Positions 32,945-41,038 of a DNA stretch of 64,000 nt are shown here, piece by piece. The stretch lies in assembly GCA_036677805.1 (NCBI GenBank), contig JAVBVS010000011.1:1-64000 (forward strand), given 5' to 3'. The notes beneath the pieces were generated by a model that saw only the letters and a program-made list of their open reading frames with translations, did no database searches and had not been told where the DNA came from. Positions within the stretch are counted from its first letter, which is position 1. Every line of letters begins with the position of its first letter. The DNA is from SIG78 sp036677805. GTDB taxonomy: Bacteria; Verrucomicrobiota; Lentisphaeria; Victivallales; Victivallaceae. The translations under genes and the position numbers were made by a program.

Positions 32945-33931
32945 ATGCTGTATGTTGACAACCGCGGCATTCCGCCGGCGGTCGAAACGGTTGCGCCGTT
33001 CGCACCGCGCCGGATCACCCATGCCTTCCACGACATCGACGGCACCCATTCGCTGATTCGGGACTGGGTGCCGGTGATGACGCTGGTCACCGGATTCACT
33101 GCGCAATACGGCGCACCGAATGCAGCCGATGTTCCCGCCCTCGCGGCAATCATCGGCCGCCACCGGAGCGAGGAATTCCCCGAAGCGCACCGCTTCGCCA
33201 TCGAGTCGGCGGGACTCTCCGCGCTGACCCAGATGGAGTGGGCGCTCCGGCGCGCCGTCGAGAACGGCATTCTGGCGCTGCCCGGCACGGTCCCGGCGGT
33301 CAATGCCGAAATCGTCCGGCGCATCTGGCGGGGCGAGGAGGAATTTACGGAGCTGCCGGAACCGGAAACCTTCCGACGGCGGTTGAATGCCATGAGCACG
33401 ATGCTTTTTCAGGCCTATGAAATCCTGCTGCTCCGAATGGGCCGCGACCGCAATCTGGCGGCGGCGAAAACCGATCCCGCCGCCTGGCGGGTGCCGGGCA
33501 GTCTGGAATTTCTCCGCTTCCTGCACGCTTGCGGAGTCAAAAATTACTTTGTAACCGGCGCGGTGATCGAATATGACGGCGACGGCATTCCCCGCGGCAC
33601 CATGGCGGACGAAGTGCGCGCGCTCGGTTATGACATCGGTCCGGGCGAAGCGGTGGAAAAATTGGTCGGCTCCGCCTGGAACCGGAAACTGCCCAAGGAG
33701 CGCCTGATGCTCCAGCTCTGCGCCGAGGAAGCCATCGCGCCGGAAGCGGTGCTGATCGTCGGCGACGGCCGCAGCGAAATCGCCGCCGGCGTCCGGATGG
33801 GAGCGCTCACGCTGAGCCGCCTCGATCCGGCGGCGGAGCGGGCGCGGGCGATCCACCGCACACTCGGAACCCACCTGATTGCAGACCGTTACGATCCGGC
33901 GGCGCTGCAATGCTTCATGCGCGCGATTTGA
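32945..33931 (+). CDS. HAD-superfamily phosphatase
   Basis: The 328-residue protein has the HAD motif I HDIDGTHS (Asp30 nucleophile, Asp32), a large helical cap of about 140 residues (ALTQMEWALRRAVENGILALPG...TMLFQAYEILLLRMGRDRN), motif II in VKNYFVTGAV, a Lys in NRKLPKERL, and motif IV VLIVGDGRSEIAAGVRMGA. It hydrolyses a phosphate ester; substrate unknown. Three bases separate it from the GH130-like gene, and no terminator was found after it. Context suggests mannose-1-phosphate or a related sugar phosphate. Confidence 0.82.
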   Translation: MLYVDNRGIPPAVETVAPFAPRRITHAFHDIDGTHSLIRDWVPVMTLVTGFTAQYGAPNAADVPALAAIIGRHRSEEFPEAHRFAIESAGLSALTQMEWALRRAVENGILALPGTVPAVNAEIVRRIWRGEEEFTELPEPETFRRRLNAMSTMLFQAYEILLLRMGRDRNLAAAKTDPAAWRVPGSLEFLRFLHACGVKNYFVTGAVIEYDGDGIPRGTMADEVRALGYDIGPGEAVEKLVGSAWNRKLPKERLMLQLCAEEAIAPEAVLIVGDGRSEIAAGVRMGALTLSRLDPAAERARAIHRTLGTHLIADRYDPAALQCFMRAI

Positions 33932-33983
33932 ATCCCGCCCCGCCGCTGCCGGTTCCCGGCTCCGAAATCAACCGGTGCATGCG

Positions 33984-34616
33984 TCATTCCCTCGGGCAAA
34001 CCATGTCGTCGCCGGAGCGCCGGCCGCGGCAAAGCAGCCGGCACAGCGCCCAGGATATTCCCGATCCCAGCAGCAGCGGTCCGAGAAAAATCGCGCTGAA
34101 AACCGCCAGCGCCGCCCCCGGTTCGAACCCGAAATCGGGATTGAAGGCATGGCCGAACCGGTTGAGCCACACCGCGAGAAGCGCCAGCAGCAAATCCAGA
34201 ATCAGCAGGAAAGAGAAAAGGCAATACTTTTCGTCGCAATGCTCCTCCCAGATCATCAGGAACCAGGTCAGGTGCAGAATCATCCAGAATACCCCCACCG
34301 CGCCGAACGCGATCTGGACATGGGAACTATTGGAAGGATCCAGCAGCAGAATGAAAATCGTATCGGTGAATACGATCACGAACCCGGCGTAAAGCAGCAG
34401 CACCCGGCACCGGCTCCGGGTCCACAACGCCAGCGGCAGGATCGCGATGGCGGCTCCTCCCAAAAAACAGGCCACCGCCGCCCCTTCTTTGTGCGCCTGC
34501 CGAAAACCCTCGGGCAGAAAGTGCCAGACGATAAACAGCGTCAACAGCATCACCACTCCGGCAATCGCCGGAATCGCCAGATATTTCTTCTGAATCTTGC
34601 GGAAACAATCATCCAT
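33984..34616 (-). CDS. Six-TM integral membrane protein of unknown function
   Basis: The 210-residue protein has six hydrophobic segments (YLAIPAIAGVVMLLTLFIVW, GAAVACFLGGAAIAILPLAL, VLLLYAGFVIVFTDTIFILLL, IAFGAVGVFWMILHLTWFLMI, LFSFLLILDLLLALLAVWL, ALAVFSAIFLGPLLLGSGIS). No conserved catalytic motif is visible. ATG at 34616 follows a strong GAGGGGG site, so the longer frame to 34763 is rejected. It converges with the HAD gene and diverges from a phosphatase gene; no operon partner. Confidence 0.75.
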   Translation of the reverse strand: MDDCFRKIQKKYLAIPAIAGVVMLLTLFIVWHFLPEGFRQAHKEGAAVACFLGGAAIAILPLALWTRSRCRVLLLYAGFVIVFTDTIFILLLDPSNSSHVQIAFGAVGVFWMILHLTWFLMIWEEHCDEKYCLFSFLLILDLLLALLAVWLNRFGHAFNPDFGFEPGAALAVFSAIFLGPLLLGSGISWALCRLLCRGRRSGDDMVCPRE

Positions 34617-34777
34617 ATTCCCCCCTCCCCCGTTATGAAAAAAGCCTCCTTCCGGCCGGCCGATCCGATATGGTTGGCGGCGGCGAACATTGTCGGGCTG
34701 ATTAATAGACCATTGCCGCAAAAAATCGGATAATGGTTTTATCAAAAAAAATGATTTTTTCATTCCCTGCCGTCGGA

Positions 34778-34806
34778 TTGCATTCCCGCCGCACTAATGA
34801 TATATT
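34778..34806 (+). promoter_or_regulatory. Promoter of the tyrosine phosphatase gene
   Basis: TTGCAT (34778-34783), 17-base spacer, TATATT (34801-34806). The leader is about 16 bases and holds AAAGGAGA. Confidence 0.8.
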
Positions 34807-34828
34807 ATGCCGAAAGGAGATTTGCCGC

Positions 34829-35566
34829 ATGAATTCCGCAGCCGCCGCCCCCGCGCCCCGCCTCTTCGACTTCGGCCACCTCTATAACGTCCGGGACCTT
34901 GGCGGTTATCCCACCGCGGACGGCCGCCGCACCCGGTGGCGCAAATACATCCGGGGCAGTGCGGAAGGCTTCCTGACCGAAGCGGAAAAAGAGCGTCTCT
35001 ATGAAGACGGCGTACGCCTGATCGTCGATCTGCGGCACGACAGCGAACTGACCCGGACCCGCAGCCCGCTGGCCGGCTACCGCGACATCGCCTATTATCA
35101 CGTCAATTTTCTGGGCAGGGTCATTCCGATCTTCGACGATTACCGCCGCGACTTGGGCGACTGGTACCGGGAATGGCTCAATACCTCCCGTGCGCAGATC
35201 GCCGAAATCCTCGGGATTTTCGCCCGCCACCCCGCTCCGGGCGTTTATTTCCATTGCTCCATCGGCAAGGACCGCACCGGAATCATCACCGCCTTGATCC
35301 TGGGGCTGGCGGGATGCGCGACTGAAGACATCATCGCCAATTATGCGGAGTCCAGCCACAACAACCGCAACAGCAAGACTTACCTCAACACCGCTCCCAG
35401 CCAGCAGCGTTATCTGCGGTCGGAGCCGGAGTATATGGAGCGCATGCTCCGCCATCTGGCCGAGGCTTACGGCGACATCCCGGAGTATCTCCGGCAAATC
35501 GGCCTCGCGCCGGATGAGATTGCGTCGCTCCGCGAAAATTTCACCGTCGCCGCCGACCGCCCCTGA
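34829..35566 (+). CDS. Protein tyrosine phosphatase (LipA/Y_phosphatase3 type)
   Basis: The 245-residue protein begins with LYNVRDLGGYPTADGRRTRWRKYIRGS, the typical N-terminal signature of the Y_phosphatase3 family, and carries the P-loop HCSIGKDRTG with Cys143 nucleophile and Arg149. The DLRHDSE segment supplies the general acid region. Family members dephosphorylate phosphotyrosine or phosphoinositides. There is no signal peptide, so it is cytoplasmic. AAAGGAGA sits 9 bases before the ATG. It is probably monocistronic. Confidence 0.9.
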   Translation: MNSAAAAPAPRLFDFGHLYNVRDLGGYPTADGRRTRWRKYIRGSAEGFLTEAEKERLYEDGVRLIVDLRHDSELTRTRSPLAGYRDIAYYHVNFLGRVIPIFDDYRRDLGDWYREWLNTSRAQIAEILGIFARHPAPGVYFHCSIGKDRTGIITALILGLAGCATEDIIANYAESSHNNRNSKTYLNTAPSQQRYLRSEPEYMERMLRHLAEAYGDIPEYLRQIGLAPDEIASLRENFTVAADRP

Positions 35567-35580
35567 GCCGGTCCGGCTTA

Positions 35581-35970
35581 TCAGATCATCCGGGATCGGA
35601 TTTTTTCCGGGCACTGTCCTCCGGGAATGAAGCTGCCGCCGGAAGGCAAGGTTCCGAGTTCGATCAACTGCGCCGGATCGCAGGCGTCGTGAATCACAAT
35701 TTTTTCGTGGTTCACGATCTCGGAACCGAATTGGGCGGCCAGTTCGGCGCGGGTGCTGGCCTCTTCGAGCACGAACAGCCGGAACGCTGGCGACAGAAAG
35801 TCGCGCCGACCCATTTCCGGCTGCTGCCGGTCAACTGGAGCGACGCCGACCGGAAATACTCCCTCGCGCCGGCGGACTGCGGTTTCGCCGGACGTATTCC
35901 GGCAACCGTCCGCAGCCAGCCGGAACTTCGCCATTCCATACCGCCGCCGGATGATGATTTTCGAGTTCAT
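35581..35970 (-). CDS. Small hypothetical protein
   Basis: The 129-residue frame begins 12 bases after the NagD-like gene on the same strand. The C-terminal half reads as a plausible folded domain (FRLFVLEEASTRAELAAQFGSEIVNHEKIVIHDACDPAQLIELGTLPSGGSF), while the first 50 residues are Arg-rich and less convincing. No Shine-Dalgarno of quality is seen. No family recognised. It may be translated by coupling to the upstream gene, or start at Met13. Confidence 0.5.
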   Translation of the reverse strand: MNSKIIIRRRYGMAKFRLAADGCRNTSGETAVRRREGVFPVGVAPVDRQQPEMGRRDFLSPAFRLFVLEEASTRAELAAQFGSEIVNHEKIVIHDACDPAQLIELGTLPSGGSFIPGGQCPEKIRSRMI

Positions 35971-35982
35971 GGCATTGCGGGT

Positions 35983-36750
35983 TCAGTCGAGAAAACGCAT
36001 CACATCGGCGATCGAGTCGACGATATGCGTCGGATAAAACGCATATCGCGCCAGATCCGACCGCCGGGTGTTGCCGGTCAGCACCAGAATGGTCTCATAC
36101 CCCATCTGGACGCCGCCCTGAATATCGGTCTCCATGGTATCGCCGATCACAATCGTATCTTCCGCGGTCAGCCCGATTTCCTTGCGCGCTTCGCGCATCA
36201 TCACCGGACTCGGCTTGCCGAGGCTGAACGCCTTCACCCCGGTGGCGGTTTCCAGCATCGCCACCACCGCCCCGCAGCCGGGGCGCATCCCGGTGGCGGT
36301 CGGACAATTCGGATCGGGATTGGTGGAAATCAGCTTGGCGCCGCCGAGAATCATATTGGTGGCCGCCTCGATCGCCTCCATATTCAGGGTGCGCCCTTCC
36401 CCGACGATCACATAATCCGGAGCGCTGTCAACCACCGCATAGCCATTGCAATGCAGCGCGTGGAGAATGCCGCCTTCGCCGATCACATAAGCCGTGCCGT
36501 CGGGGCGCTGCCGCTTCAGAAAACGGGCGGTGGCCATGGCGCAGTTGAACACATTCTTTTCGGTGATGTTGAAGCCGAGGCGGTTCATCTTGATGGCGGT
36601 ATCGCGCCGGGTCCGCTGGCTGTTGTTGGTAAAAAAGGTGAACGGGATTTCCCGCTGCACCAGCGTGTTGATGAATTCGCACGCTCCGGCGATCACTTCA
36701 CCGCCCCGGTGGACCACGCCGTCCATATCGATCAGGAATCCCTTGCCCAT
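35983..36750 (-). CDS. HAD-IIA family phosphatase (NagD-like)
   Basis: The 255-residue protein starts MGKGFLIDMDGVVHRGG (DxDG nucleophile motif), followed by FFTNNSQRTRRD (motif II), the class IIA cap (GEGGILHALHCNGYAVV), and GKPSPVMMREA plus TIVIGDTMETDIQGGVQMG (motifs III and IV). NagD proteins dephosphorylate nucleotides or sugar phosphates. Length fits the family. GAGGAGA precedes the ATG. It is the first of two genes on this strand. Confidence 0.92.
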   Translation of the reverse strand: MGKGFLIDMDGVVHRGGEVIAGACEFINTLVQREIPFTFFTNNSQRTRRDTAIKMNRLGFNITEKNVFNCAMATARFLKRQRPDGTAYVIGEGGILHALHCNGYAVVDSAPDYVIVGEGRTLNMEAIEAATNMILGGAKLISTNPDPNCPTATGMRPGCGAVVAMLETATGVKAFSLGKPSPVMMREARKEIGLTAEDTIVIGDTMETDIQGGVQMGYETILVLTGNTRRSDLARYAFYPTHIVDSIADVMRFLD

Positions 36751-37044
36751 GGCGACAATCTCCTCTCAGGTTTGCTTTGCCGCCATAAGTTCAGCAGGAA
36801 ACGTGCCACAATTCGCAGGAACCTCCGATTGTCCCGATTCTCTCCCTCAATCGATCGAAAGGTCAACCGCAACCCATCGCCGCCGCCATGGCACAATTTA
36901 CATTTTTGTCGGCCGGAAATTGATTTCTTTACATTTCCGTCCCATAAATCTTCGCTGTTCCACGCTATCTCAGTTCCGATCCCACATCAAAAATTGCAGA
37001 GTCATGATATCCGGCGCCGCCGCCAAAATCAGTTCCGGGAAACG

Positions 37045-37776
37045 CTATCGGGGGCCGGAGTCCGGTTCGGTTTGGGCAGGTTCGGCCGCACGGGTTCCGG
37101 CATGAGCCCTGACCGCGGCCAGAATATGGTATTCGGATACGACCCGGCTGACGAACAGCCCCACATACATCACCCCGCAAATGGTTTCGAGCACCACCAG
37201 CATCCGGGCGAAGGAGGTGACCGGCACGATGTCGCCGAAGCCGCAGGTGCTGAGCGCGATGAAACTGAGATAGATCATGTCGGCGTGAGTCAGAATCTGG
37301 TCCCGGGCGGAGTAAAAACTGCCCGGAAAATAGCTCTCGATGGAGTAGAAAATATTGCCGAACACCGTGCCCATCAGCATATAAGCCAGAACGCAGCCGA
37401 ACACCGGCTCCCGAAACTCCCGGACCAGAATCGAAGACCGCAGCACATATCCTACCCAGAAAAGTTCTATTCCCAGGCAGATCACGTCCCACCCGACCGC
37501 GCTCCAGTGCAGCATGCCCGGCTCCGGCAGCACGAAAAACATGCCGGTGACCTGGATCAGGAAGAATACCGTCCCGGTAATGACCAGCGCCCACAGCAGT
37601 TTTCGCGTCCGGATGAAGAAATATGGCGCCATGATCATCAACGCGGTATAGAACAACATCAGAATCCGGGAACACAGACCGCCGTAAGCATACGGCAGAA
37701 ACGGCAGCAGCAGAAACGATGCGAAAACGATACAGCTTAAAATAAAACACTTCCGGTCGCTGATGCGATAACTCAT
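37045..37776 (-). CDS. Potassium channel-like membrane protein (ion_trans_2)
   Basis: The 243-residue protein has several hydrophobic segments, the last two flanking a pore helix with filter STCGFGDIVP (residues about 193-202). The canonical filter is T-V-G-Y-G-D; here it is T-C-G-F-G-D, so selectivity could be altered though GFG occurs in known K+ channels. A soluble C-terminus of about 25 residues is too short for a regulatory domain. The ATG at 37776 has AAAGAG upstream; the longer frame to 37914 is Arg-rich and unlikely. About 298 bases upstream hold no gene. Confidence 0.82.
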   Translation of the reverse strand: MSYRISDRKCFILSCIVFASFLLLPFLPYAYGGLCSRILMLFYTALMIMAPYFFIRTRKLLWALVITGTVFFLIQVTGMFFVLPEPGMLHWSAVGWDVICLGIELFWVGYVLRSSILVREFREPVFGCVLAYMLMGTVFGNIFYSIESYFPGSFYSARDQILTHADMIYLSFIALSTCGFGDIVPVTSFARMLVVLETICGVMYVGLFVSRVVSEYHILAAVRAHAGTRAAEPAQTEPDSGPR

Positions 37777-38074
37777 AAATGCTCTTTCCCGATATTTGGC
37801 ATGGCCGGTCCGCGCCGAATTCCCGCCGGCGGATTCCTTGCCCAGTTGCGATTGGTTCAATTCGTTTCCGGTCCGTCGCGCCCGATTCCAGCAGTCCCTG
37901 CGCGGCGGCGCCATCCGCGACCTCCCGGCCTCAAAAAATCCCGTGACGGGACCGGCCGGATGCGCCGGGTCAACCGGTACGGGATTTACCTCTTCCGAAC
38001 TTCTATTTTGACCGCGGCTTTCCGGATATGTTGCGCCGCCGCCCGATCCGGCACGTTCTCCGGCTCAGGAAGCG

Positions 38075-38851
38075 TCATTCCCGCCGTTGCCGGCGGCAAT
38101 CGCCCGGAGTGCTCCCGGTGCAGCGCTTGAAAAATGCGTCAAACCCAAACACATCGGCAAATCCCAGCCGCAGCGCGATTTCTCCGATGGCCAGATCCGA
38201 ACATTCGAGATAACGCCGGGCCGATTCAACCAATTCCCGGTCGAAAAATTCCTTGGCGCTCAATCCGCTTTCGCGCTTGAGACGCTGCGAAAAATGATTG
38301 CGCGAACACCCCAGCGCCGCCGCCACCTCCGCGACCCCCGAACGCGGCCGCAGCCGCAACCGGGCGCGGACCCGCGCCGCCAGCGAATGTTCATCATGCT
38401 CCGCCGCCAGTTCATACTCCAGCACCCCCGCCAACAGGCCCTCGATCACCCGTACATGCCGCTCGCCCGGCAGCACCACCGTCCCCTGCGGATCGCCGAA
38501 TTTCTCCGCCGGAAAAAAGGTCCGCATCAGGCCGTCGACCGCAGCCAGCAATGCCCGGCTTTTCGCCGAATCCGGCCAATGGGTCAAACGCTGCTCCGGC
38601 GCGGCGACGGTTTTGAATTTGAAGGTATAGGACTCGTAAGGCGCGTCGTCGCAATAGCGCAAACTGTGTTCGACTCCCGGCGGAATCAGCAGAATTTCAC
38701 CGGCGGAAACCTCCAGAACGGCTCCGGCCACAGTAAAACGACAGCACCCGGAGCAGGCCAGGCTCGCCTGCCAGTAGTCGTGGCGGTGCATTCCGACATT
38801 GAGCGCGCTGCCCGCCCGGCTGTACCCCCAATACATGAGTTCGAGTTTCAT
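38075..38851 (-). CDS. AraC-family transcriptional regulator
   Basis: The 258-residue protein has a cupin sensor (MHRHDYWQASLACSGCCRFTVAGAVLEVSAGEILLIPPGVEHSL) and a C-terminal double helix-turn-helix (GVAEVAAALGCSRNHFSQRLKRESGLSAKEFF and LAIGEIALRLGFADVFGFDAFFKRCTGSTPGDCR). Targets are not evident: it lies between a potassium channel gene and the end of the housekeeping operon. GGAGG is well placed before the ATG. Confidence 0.9.
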   Translation of the reverse strand: MKLELMYWGYSRAGSALNVGMHRHDYWQASLACSGCCRFTVAGAVLEVSAGEILLIPPGVEHSLRYCDDAPYESYTFKFKTVAAPEQRLTHWPDSAKSRALLAAVDGLMRTFFPAEKFGDPQGTVVLPGERHVRVIEGLLAGVLEYELAAEHDEHSLAARVRARLRLRPRSGVAEVAAALGCSRNHFSQRLKRESGLSAKEFFDRELVESARRYLECSDLAIGEIALRLGFADVFGFDAFFKRCTGSTPGDCRRQRRE

Positions 38852-38896
38852 CGTGCCTCACCTCCGTTGAACCGCTCCCGCCCGCCGCCAGCGCCT

Positions 38897-41038
38897 TCAG
38901 GCAATGGTACGCGGATAGTCCGGCAAAGAATGCAGAAACATGCGGCCGTAACGCTTGGCCACAATGCGCGAATCCAGTACCACGATCATGCCGCTGTCGC
39001 TGCGCGAACGGATCAGCCGTCCGGCGCCCTGCCGGAATTTCAGAACCGCTTCCGGCAGCGAATAATCGAAAAAAGGATTGCCCCCCAGCGCCTTGATCCG
39101 GTCGCAACGCGCCGCGATCAACGGATGCGACGGCACCGCAAAGGGCAATTTGGTGATGATCACATTGCTCAACGCCTCGCCGGGGACGTCGACGCCGGTC
39201 CAGAAACTATCGGTGCCGAAAATCACCGAACGAATGTCGGCCTTGAACTCCCGCAGCATGGCGCTGCGCGAAAGCTCGTTGCCCTGAATCAGCAGCCGGA
39301 TGCCGCGCGCTCCAAGAAATGCCTCCAGCGCATCGGCGGCGCGCCGCAGCAAGGCATAGCTGGTAAACAGCACGAATGCTTTACCGTCGCTCAATTCCAG
39401 ATAATGTTCCAACGCCCTGAAGAGCGCCTCCTCGTATTCCGGCAAAGCCGGATCGGGCATGCTCCGGGCCAGATGCAGCTGCACCTGGTCCGGGTCGAAG
39501 GGTGAATCGAGCCGGACTTCACTGCCGCCGCTGAAGCCGGTCCGCTCCGCGAAATACCGGAACTGCCGGTCCACGGTCAGCGTCGCACTGGTCGTCACCA
39601 CCGGGAAATCCCGGCCGAAAAGTTCCCGGCGCAGGATTTCGGCCACATTCAGCGGCGCCGCCTGCAGAATCAGCTGCCGCGAATCCCGTTCCACCCAGTA
39701 AACGCTCTCCGGCAGCGTCATGTCGATGAAGGCCGCGATGCCGTCGATATAGCCGTCGCAACGCAGCAGCTGCGCTTCAAGCTCACTCTTGTAGTCGGGG
39801 TCTTCCTGCTCCTGAACATAGTCCCCGAGCCGGGCGCGAAATGCCAGCAGCCGCTCGTTGAGCGTATTCGGAAAACCGCCCGGTTGGTCCACCGCACGGA
39901 TCGACTCGTCCGCCCGGTCCAGATAATCTTCGAACTGAGCGAAAAAATGCTTGCCCGCCGCCTTGAGTTCGGCGGTCATCGCCCGCAGTTCCAGCACATC
40001 GCCGCCCTTCCGCAGCAGCAGCCCCCGCGCGCTGTCGGGATTGTAGAGGCGGTTCAAGAATGCATTGAAGCCGCCATAAGTCAGATACAGTCCGAGATGG
40101 CCGGCGGCGCTGTCTTCAAGCGTATGCGCCTCGTCGATCACCGCCGCGCCGTAAAGCGGCAGCAGACCGCCGTCGCGGCTGTCGCTTTCGATCTGCATTT
40201 TGAGGTCGGTAAAAAAAAGCGCGTGGTTGGCGACGATCACATCGGCCCGTTCCCACTCCTCGCGCGCCCGGCGGTAAAAGCATTCCCGCCGGTAATTGCA
40301 TTTGGGAAAGGAGCAGTTGCCCGCTTCGCAACAGACATAACTCCAGGAATCGCCGCCGATATGAAAATCGGCCTCATCGCGGTCGCCGTCGCCGGAACGC
40401 TCCGCCCAGCGGCCGATCTGATCGATTTCTCCGGCCAGCGCGGGGTGCGGAAGGTAATGATCGCGATGCTCGCCCGCCGCCAGCGCCAGCCGACGCCGAC
40501 ACAGATAGTTGCCGCGGCCCTTGGCCAGCGCCGCGCGGAAGTCGAGATCGAGCAGCTGGCGCAGCAGCGGCAAATCCTTGCGGATCAGCTGCTCCTGCAG
40601 GTTGATCGTTTCGGTGCTGATCACCGCCGGGCGACGAGCCAGGCGGCTGAACAGAATCGCCGGCACCAGATAAGCAAAACTTTTGCCGACGCCGGTCGGC
40701 GCTTCGATCGCCAGATTGCGCCCGGAAAGCAGCGAGTCGGCCACCGCCAGCGCCATTTCGCTCTGCTGGCAGCGGTATTCATAGGGACGTCCGCCCAGCG
40801 CGGTAACATGGCGCAACGGTCCGTCCGGAGCGAAAAAATCCCGAACCCGGGCGCGCAGCGCCTCGCCGTCCGCGGGTGCGATCGCCGGAGCAGCCTCTTC
40901 CTGTCCAGCGAACTCCGCCGCCTCCGCCTCGTCTTCCGGCGTCCGCGCTGTTGCGGAAGTCTTTTCCCGCGCCGAAAGCGGCACGTGATGTTCCACCAGG
41001 CAGGCTTGAAGCAGTTCGGAGGCAATCGGCTTGATCAT
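38897..41038 (-). CDS. DinG/XPD-like Fe-S ATP-dependent DNA helicase
   Basis: The 713-residue protein has Walker A EAPTGVGKS (about 112-120), a Cys cluster for a 4Fe-4S site (YVCCEAGNCSFPKCNYRRECF), Walker B/motif II VIDEAHTLED, and C-terminal motifs (FGTDSFWTGVDVPGEALSNVIITKLPF, RQGAGRLIRSRSD). DinG-type helicases unwind D-loops and R-loops 5' to 3'. The first 60 residues are low-complexity acidic and Ala-rich. Its ATG overlaps the previous stop codon by four bases, so it is the last gene of the nusA operon. Family placement is sure; dinG versus yoaA is not. Confidence 0.88.
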   Translation of the reverse strand: MIKPIASELLQACLVEHHVPLSAREKTSATARTPEDEAEAAEFAGQEEAAPAIAPADGEALRARVRDFFAPDGPLRHVTALGGRPYEYRCQQSEMALAVADSLLSGRNLAIEAPTGVGKSFAYLVPAILFSRLARRPAVISTETINLQEQLIRKDLPLLRQLLDLDFRAALAKGRGNYLCRRRLALAAGEHRDHYLPHPALAGEIDQIGRWAERSGDGDRDEADFHIGGDSWSYVCCEAGNCSFPKCNYRRECFYRRAREEWERADVIVANHALFFTDLKMQIESDSRDGGLLPLYGAAVIDEAHTLEDSAAGHLGLYLTYGGFNAFLNRLYNPDSARGLLLRKGGDVLELRAMTAELKAAGKHFFAQFEDYLDRADESIRAVDQPGGFPNTLNERLLAFRARLGDYVQEQEDPDYKSELEAQLLRCDGYIDGIAAFIDMTLPESVYWVERDSRQLILQAAPLNVAEILRRELFGRDFPVVTTSATLTVDRQFRYFAERTGFSGGSEVRLDSPFDPDQVQLHLARSMPDPALPEYEEALFRALEHYLELSDGKAFVLFTSYALLRRAADALEAFLGARGIRLLIQGNELSRSAMLREFKADIRSVIFGTDSFWTGVDVPGEALSNVIITKLPFAVPSHPLIAARCDRIKALGGNPFFDYSLPEAVLKFRQGAGRLIRSRSDSGMIVVLDSRIVAKRYGRMFLHSLPDYPRTIA

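Noticed and set aside
36751..37044. Possible RNA gene in the 294-base gap
   Set aside because: No tRNA cloverleaf, no promoter-terminator pair and no stable long hairpin was seen. I see nothing certain in it.
35689..37740. Plus-strand open frame of 683 codons
   Set aside because: It runs antisense through the small protein, the NagD-like gene and part of the channel gene. The translation is rich in His, Arg, Gln and Pro with no family features, as expected for a shadow frame in GC-rich DNA.
37777..38074. Possible small gene in the 298-base gap upstream of the channel gene
   Set aside because: The frames present are Arg/Pro-rich shadows and none has a ribosome site; no clear promoter was found either.
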